Shown: one piece after another, positions 3,892 to 6,986 of the stretch
Layout of the letters: the number at the start of each line of letters is the position of its first letter
How positions within the stretch are numbered: position 1 is the first letter of the stretch
From: Oscillospiraceae bacterium
GTDB lineage: Bacteria; Bacillota; Clostridia; Oscillospirales; Ruminococcaceae
Direction: 5' to 3'
NCBI GenBank assembly: GCA_029068025.1
Contig: JAIEDJ010000248.1
Location: 1 to 6,986 of the forward strand
DNA: 6,986 nt
The notes under the pieces: model-generated
Database searches by the model: none
What the model saw: the letters and a program-made list of their open reading frames with translations, nothing else
What the model was told of the DNA's origin: nothing
Translations under genes and position numbers: made by a program

Positions 3892-5706
3892 TTGGAAGAA
3901 CAATACTTGGACAAGATAAGAAATTTCTGCATTATCGCGCATATAGATCACGGAAAATCGACGCTCGCGGACAGGATCCTCGAACAGACCGAGACCGTTG
4001 CGCTCCGCGATATGGAAGAGCAGCTTCTCGATAATATGGATATCGAGCGTGAGCGCGGAATCACGATCAAAGCCCGCGCTGTGCGGCTCAGATACAAAGC
4101 CGACGACGGCGAAGAATACATCTTCAATCTGATAGATACCCCCGGTCACGTTGACTTTAACTATGAGGTATCGCGTTCACTCGTTGCGTGTGAGGGCGCT
4201 ATTCTTATCGTAGACGCGTCGCAGGGCATCGAGGCGCAGACGCTCGCCAACACCTATCTCGCGGTCGAGAACGACCTTGAGGTAGTTCCCGTTATCAACA
4301 AGATAGATCTGCCATCCGCGCGTCCGCACGAGGTCAAGGAGGAGGTCGAGAACGTTATCGGAATTGAAGCGATGGACGCTCCCGAGATCTCCGCGAAAAT
4401 GGGAACGAATATCCACGCGGTAATGGAGGAGATCGTCCACAAGATCCCCTCTCCCAAGGGCGATCCCGAAGCTCCGCTCAAGGCGCTGATCTTCGACAGC
4501 TACTATGACAGCTACAAGGGCGTTATCGTCTATGTGCGCGTCAAGGAGGGCAGCGTAAAGCCCGGCGACCGTATCCGCATGATGGCGAACGGCGCGGAGT
4601 TCACAACCGTCGAGGTCGGCTATATGGGAGCGACAGAGCTTGTTCCGTGCGGCGGTCTGAAAGCCGGAGAGGTCGGCTATATCGCCGCTTCGATCAAGTC
4701 TATCGGAGATACAAAGGTCGGCGATACCGTCACCAACGCCGCGAAACCCGCAGCCGAGCCGCTTGCCGGCTACCGCGAGGTCAACCCGATGGTGTTCAGC
4801 GGTATCTACCCCGCGGACGGCGCGAAATATCCCGATCTCCGCGACGCTCTGGACAAGCTGCGCCTGAACGACGCTTCCCTTTCGTTCGAGCCTGAAAGCT
4901 CCATAGCGCTGGGCTTCGGCTTCCGCTGCGGATTTCTGGGACTGCTCCATATGGAGATAATCCAGGAGCGTATCGAGCGCGAATATAACCTCGACATCAT
5001 CACCACCGCGCCGAGCGTTGTGTATAAGATCGAGATGACGGACGGCTCTGTGCGTATGATAGACAACCCCACCAACTACCCCGACACCACGCTTATAGCG
5101 CAAAGCTACGAGCCGATGGTGAACGCGCACGTTTACGCGCCCTCCGACTATGTCGGAAACATCATGGAGCTTTGTCAGAACAGACGCGGCGTATTCAAGG
5201 ATATGAAGTATATTGACGAGAACCGTGTCGATCTGCATTACGAGCTGCCGCTGAACGAGATCGTCTATGACTTTTTCGACGCGCTGAAATCGCGCACGCG
5301 CGGCTACGCAAGCTATGATTACGAGATCATGGGATTTGCGCCGTCAAAGCTCGTAAAGCTGGATATTATGCTCAATGGCGAGGTGATAGACGCGCTGTCG
5401 TTTATCGTCCATACCGAAAAAGCGTATGAGCGCGCACGCAAGATGGCTGAAAAGCTCAAGGAGCATATCCCGCGTCAGCTTTTCGAGATACCGATCCAGG
5501 CGTGTGTCGGCGGCAAGATAATCGCGCGCGAGACCATCAAGGCGCTGCGCAAGGACGTACTCGCGAAGTGCTACGGCGGCGATATCACGCGTAAGAAAAA
5601 GCTGCTCGAAAAGCAGAAGGAGGGCAAGAAGCGTATGCGCCGATTCGGAACCGTTGAGGTGCCGCAGGAAGCGTTTATGGCTGTCTTGAAACTCGACGAT
5701 GAGTGA
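3892..5706 (+). CDS. lepA: Elongation factor 4 / ribosome back-translocase LepA (TTG start)
   Basis: A translational GTPase that binds the ribosome and, by family knowledge, back-translocates stalled complexes or aids 30S assembly. The 604-aa length is normal. GTPase motifs: G1 AHIDHGKST (16-24), switch I RGITIKA (55-61), G3 DTPGH (82-86), G4 NKID (136-139) and G5 SAK (167-169). The domain II/III region follows, with FGFRCGFLGLLHMEIIQERIEREY. The C-terminal domain unique to LepA has GGKIIARETIKALRKDVLAKCYGGD and RMRRFGTVEVPQEAF, which separates it from EF-G, TetM and BipA/TypA. The start is TTG at 3892: CGGAGG at 3878-3883 is eight bases upstream, the next in-frame ATG is inside the G domain, and the N-terminus then matches the family. 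It sits in the rlmN operon and precedes hemW, a common Firmicutes pair. Confidence 0.97.
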   Translation: MEEQYLDKIRNFCIIAHIDHGKSTLADRILEQTETVALRDMEEQLLDNMDIERERGITIKARAVRLRYKADDGEEYIFNLIDTPGHVDFNYEVSRSLVACEGAILIVDASQGIEAQTLANTYLAVENDLEVVPVINKIDLPSARPHEVKEEVENVIGIEAMDAPEISAKMGTNIHAVMEEIVHKIPSPKGDPEAPLKALIFDSYYDSYKGVIVYVRVKEGSVKPGDRIRMMANGAEFTTVEVGYMGATELVPCGGLKAGEVGYIAASIKSIGDTKVGDTVTNAAKPAAEPLAGYREVNPMVFSGIYPADGAKYPDLRDALDKLRLNDASLSFEPESSIALGFGFRCGFLGLLHMEIIQERIEREYNLDIITTAPSVVYKIEMTDGSVRMIDNPTNYPDTTLIAQSYEPMVNAHVYAPSDYVGNIMELCQNRRGVFKDMKYIDENRVDLHYELPLNEIVYDFFDALKSRTRGYASYDYEIMGFAPSKLVKLDIMLNGEVIDALSFIVHTEKAYERARKMAEKLKEHIPRQLFEIPIQACVGGKIIARETIKALRKDVLAKCYGGDITRKKKLLEKQKEGKKRMRRFGTVEVPQEAFMAVLKLDDE

Positions 5707-5709
5707 TGA

Positions 5710-5751
5710 TAGTTGATAGTTTATAGTTGACAGTTGACAGTTGATAGTTAT
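5710..5751. repeat. Heptanucleotide tandem repeat, six copies of TAGTTGA-type unit
   Basis: Six consecutive 7-mers read TAGTTGA, TAGTTTA, TAGTTGA, CAGTTGA, CAGTTGA and TAGTTAT. Such heptamer arrays (TAGTTGACAGTTGA-like) are known as short tandem repeats scattered in bacterial genomes, usually intergenic. It fills nearly the whole lepA-hemW gap. The hexamer GAGTGA occurs on both sides (5701-5706, containing the lepA stop, and 5754-5759), which may be a duplication made when the array arrived. The array encodes nothing credible. Confidence 0.9.
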
Positions 5752-5762
5752 TTGAGTGAACA

Positions 5763-6857
5763 ATGATCGGTTTATATATTCACGTTCCGTTCTGCCGCAA
5801 AAAATGCCCCTACTGCGATTTTTATTCCGTGGGATTCAATCCGGAAAAAACTCCGGAGTTCAGCGCCGAACTCGCCGAAAAATACGCGGACGCGGTGCTG
5901 AGAAATATCCGTCACTATAACGAACGGTATGACACCGTGTACTTTGGTGGAGGAACTCCGATACTTTTATCACGGCAGATCCCACGAATACTTGCGGAGA
6001 TCCACCGCACGGCAAGCGCCGAGGTCACGGTCGAGTGCAATCCGTCGGAAATGGACGAGGAAACGCTGAAAATACTTTTCGACTGCGGCGTGAACAGGCT
6101 CTCTGTCGGCGTTCAGTCGGTATCAAACAGAGATCTGCGTCTGCTCGGAAGATCTCACACTTTTGAACAAGCGAAGCAGGCTATCCTGACGGCAAACAAG
6201 GTCGGCTTCTGCGATATTTTGGTTGATCTTATGCTGGGACTTCCCGGGCAGGATCACGTTTCACTTGTATATACGATATCAAAGCTCCGCGAATTGCCGA
6301 TAACGCACGTTTCGGCGTATCTGCTCAAGATTGAGCCGAACACCGCGTTCGGAAAGAACCCTCCCCCGCTCCCGGACGAGGAAAAGACTGCTGATCTGTA
6401 TCTGTCGGCAGTCAATATGCTCAACTCTGCGCGATTTAAGCAGTACGAAATAAGCAATTTCGCGAAAGGCGGCATGACAAGCCGTCACAACCTGAAATAT
6501 TGGCGGCGTGAGGAATACATCGGAATAGGCGCGGCTGCGCACTCGTTCTACAAGGGGCGGCGCTTTGAGGTCGCGCGTGATCTCCGCGAATTTATAAACT
6601 CCGATCATCAGATCGAGCTTGTCACGGACGACGATCCGGACGAGCTTGAAGAAAAGATCATGCTGGGACTGCGGCTCACCGAGGGAATCCCCGAGGAGCT
6701 GTATTCGCGCGTTCAAGACGGCTTGCCGCTTATCCCCAAAGAGTATTACAAGCTCGAAAACGGCAGATTGGCGCTTACTCCGCGCGGGTTTCTTGTATCA
6801 AATGAGCTTATAGCAACATTGCTTAGTCACATAAAATATTTAGGTACAAAGCTATGA
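5763..6857 (+). CDS. hemW: Radical SAM heme chaperone HemW (HemN-like)
   Basis: A 364-aa radical SAM protein of the coproporphyrinogen III oxidase-like group. Family knowledge assigns HemW a role in binding heme and delivering it to apoproteins, not coproporphyrinogen oxidation. Seen in sequence: VPFCRKKCPYCDFYS with C11, C15 and C18 as cluster ligands (CxxxCxxC, then D19-F20, without the extra cysteine of true HemN), FGGGTP (61-66), ECNPSE (91-96), RLSVGVQSV (112-120), DLMLGLPGQ (155-163), YEISNFAKGG...RHNLKYW (228-247), the IGIGAAAHSF stretch (253-262) and a C-terminal winged-helix end, LTPRGFLVSNELI. Start ATG 5763 agrees with the family N-terminus, but its ribosome site is poor (GAGTGA at 5754-5759). 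The heptamer array lies just upstream and may have altered coupling to lepA. Often labelled hemN in databases. Confidence 0.93.
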   Translation: MIGLYIHVPFCRKKCPYCDFYSVGFNPEKTPEFSAELAEKYADAVLRNIRHYNERYDTVYFGGGTPILLSRQIPRILAEIHRTASAEVTVECNPSEMDEETLKILFDCGVNRLSVGVQSVSNRDLRLLGRSHTFEQAKQAILTANKVGFCDILVDLMLGLPGQDHVSLVYTISKLRELPITHVSAYLLKIEPNTAFGKNPPPLPDEEKTADLYLSAVNMLNSARFKQYEISNFAKGGMTSRHNLKYWRREEYIGIGAAAHSFYKGRRFEVARDLREFINSDHQIELVTDDDPDELEEKIMLGLRLTEGIPEELYSRVQDGLPLIPKEYYKLENGRLALTPRGFLVSNELIATLLSHIKYLGTKL

Positions 6858-6913
6858 ACATAAATATTCCCGAGTAAGGCAGGATCTGACGCGTTACGGA
6901 TAAAGAGGCTATT

Positions 6914-6986
6914 ATGAAATTTACAAAAAAAATAGTGGTCTCGCTGTCGATTGCTGCGGCAGTAGGCGGACTGGTACTTATACTTC
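6914..6986 (+). CDS. Start of an exported or membrane protein (runs off the right edge)
   Basis: ATG 6914 is preceded by AGAGG at 6904-6908, five bases upstream. The 24 visible residues, MKFTKKIVVSLSIAAAVGG then LVLIL, form a basic n-region followed by a hydrophobic core, as in a signal peptide or N-terminal membrane anchor. No cleavage site is reached in the window and no family can be named. It begins 56 bases after hemW on the same strand with no clear terminator between, so it may belong to the same operon. It is not the hrcA repressor gene often found after hemW in Firmicutes, since HrcA is cytoplasmic and lacks such a leader. Confidence 0.7.
   Translation, partial: MKFTKKIVVSLSIAAAVGGLVLIL

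Noticed and set aside
4177..5238. 353-residue minus-strand open frame
   Set aside because: It is fully antisense to lepA, which has intact motifs; the frame is open because of codon bias in the sense strand. It lacks a ribosome site or recognisable domain.
6854..6877. Seven-codon frame overlapping the hemW stop as ATGA (MNINIPE)
   Set aside because: Too short and featureless to support as a gene; the overlap is probably chance.

Overview
The window looks like a chromosomal segment of a low-to-mid GC Firmicute, most likely a gut clostridium of the Ruminococcus/Oscillospiraceae type. This assignment is an inference. It rests on strong GGAGG ribosome sites, a TTG start on lepA, genome-encoded CCA ends on both tRNAs, consensus TTGACA-17-TATAAT promoters with a TGa extension, and the rlmN, lepA and hemW sequences themselves. 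No database search was possible.

Layout. Bases 1-244 hold the N-terminal part of an XRE-type helix-turn-helix regulator on the minus strand. It is clearly richer in GC than the rest and lacks a convincing start. Next come two tRNA genes transcribed away from each other: tRNA-Leu(CAA) on minus and tRNA-Ser(GGA) on plus. Each has a perfect consensus promoter, and each ends in a long perfect hairpin at or next to the CCA. From 688 to about 1140 there is no credible gene. This stretch is a mosaic of degenerate repeated modules and hairpins, with three copies of one module spaced 140-141 bp apart.

From 1173 to the right edge everything reads on the plus strand as one probable operon behind a single visible promoter: rlmN (23S rRNA/tRNA adenine-C2 methyltransferase), three proteins I do not recognise (one acidic and cysteine-rich, one with an N-terminal membrane anchor, one soluble with a lysine-rich tail), lepA (elongation factor 4), hemW (radical SAM heme chaperone), and the first 24 codons of a protein starting with a signal peptide or membrane anchor. 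Gaps are short, rlmN overlaps the next gene by ATGA, and no strong terminator separates the genes.

How the genes relate. rlmN and lepA both act on the ribosome, and the two tRNAs lie just upstream, so the neighbourhood is largely translation-related. rlmN and hemW are both radical SAM [4Fe-4S] proteins. In many Firmicutes lepA-hemW is followed by hrcA-grpE-dnaK; here the next gene is instead an exported or membrane protein.

No defence system, CRISPR array, insertion sequence or biosynthetic cluster was found. The least-explained parts are the hairpin/repeat mosaic after the tRNAs, a six-copy heptamer array inserted between lepA and hemW that is flanked by a possible 6-bp duplication, and the trio of unknown operon proteins.
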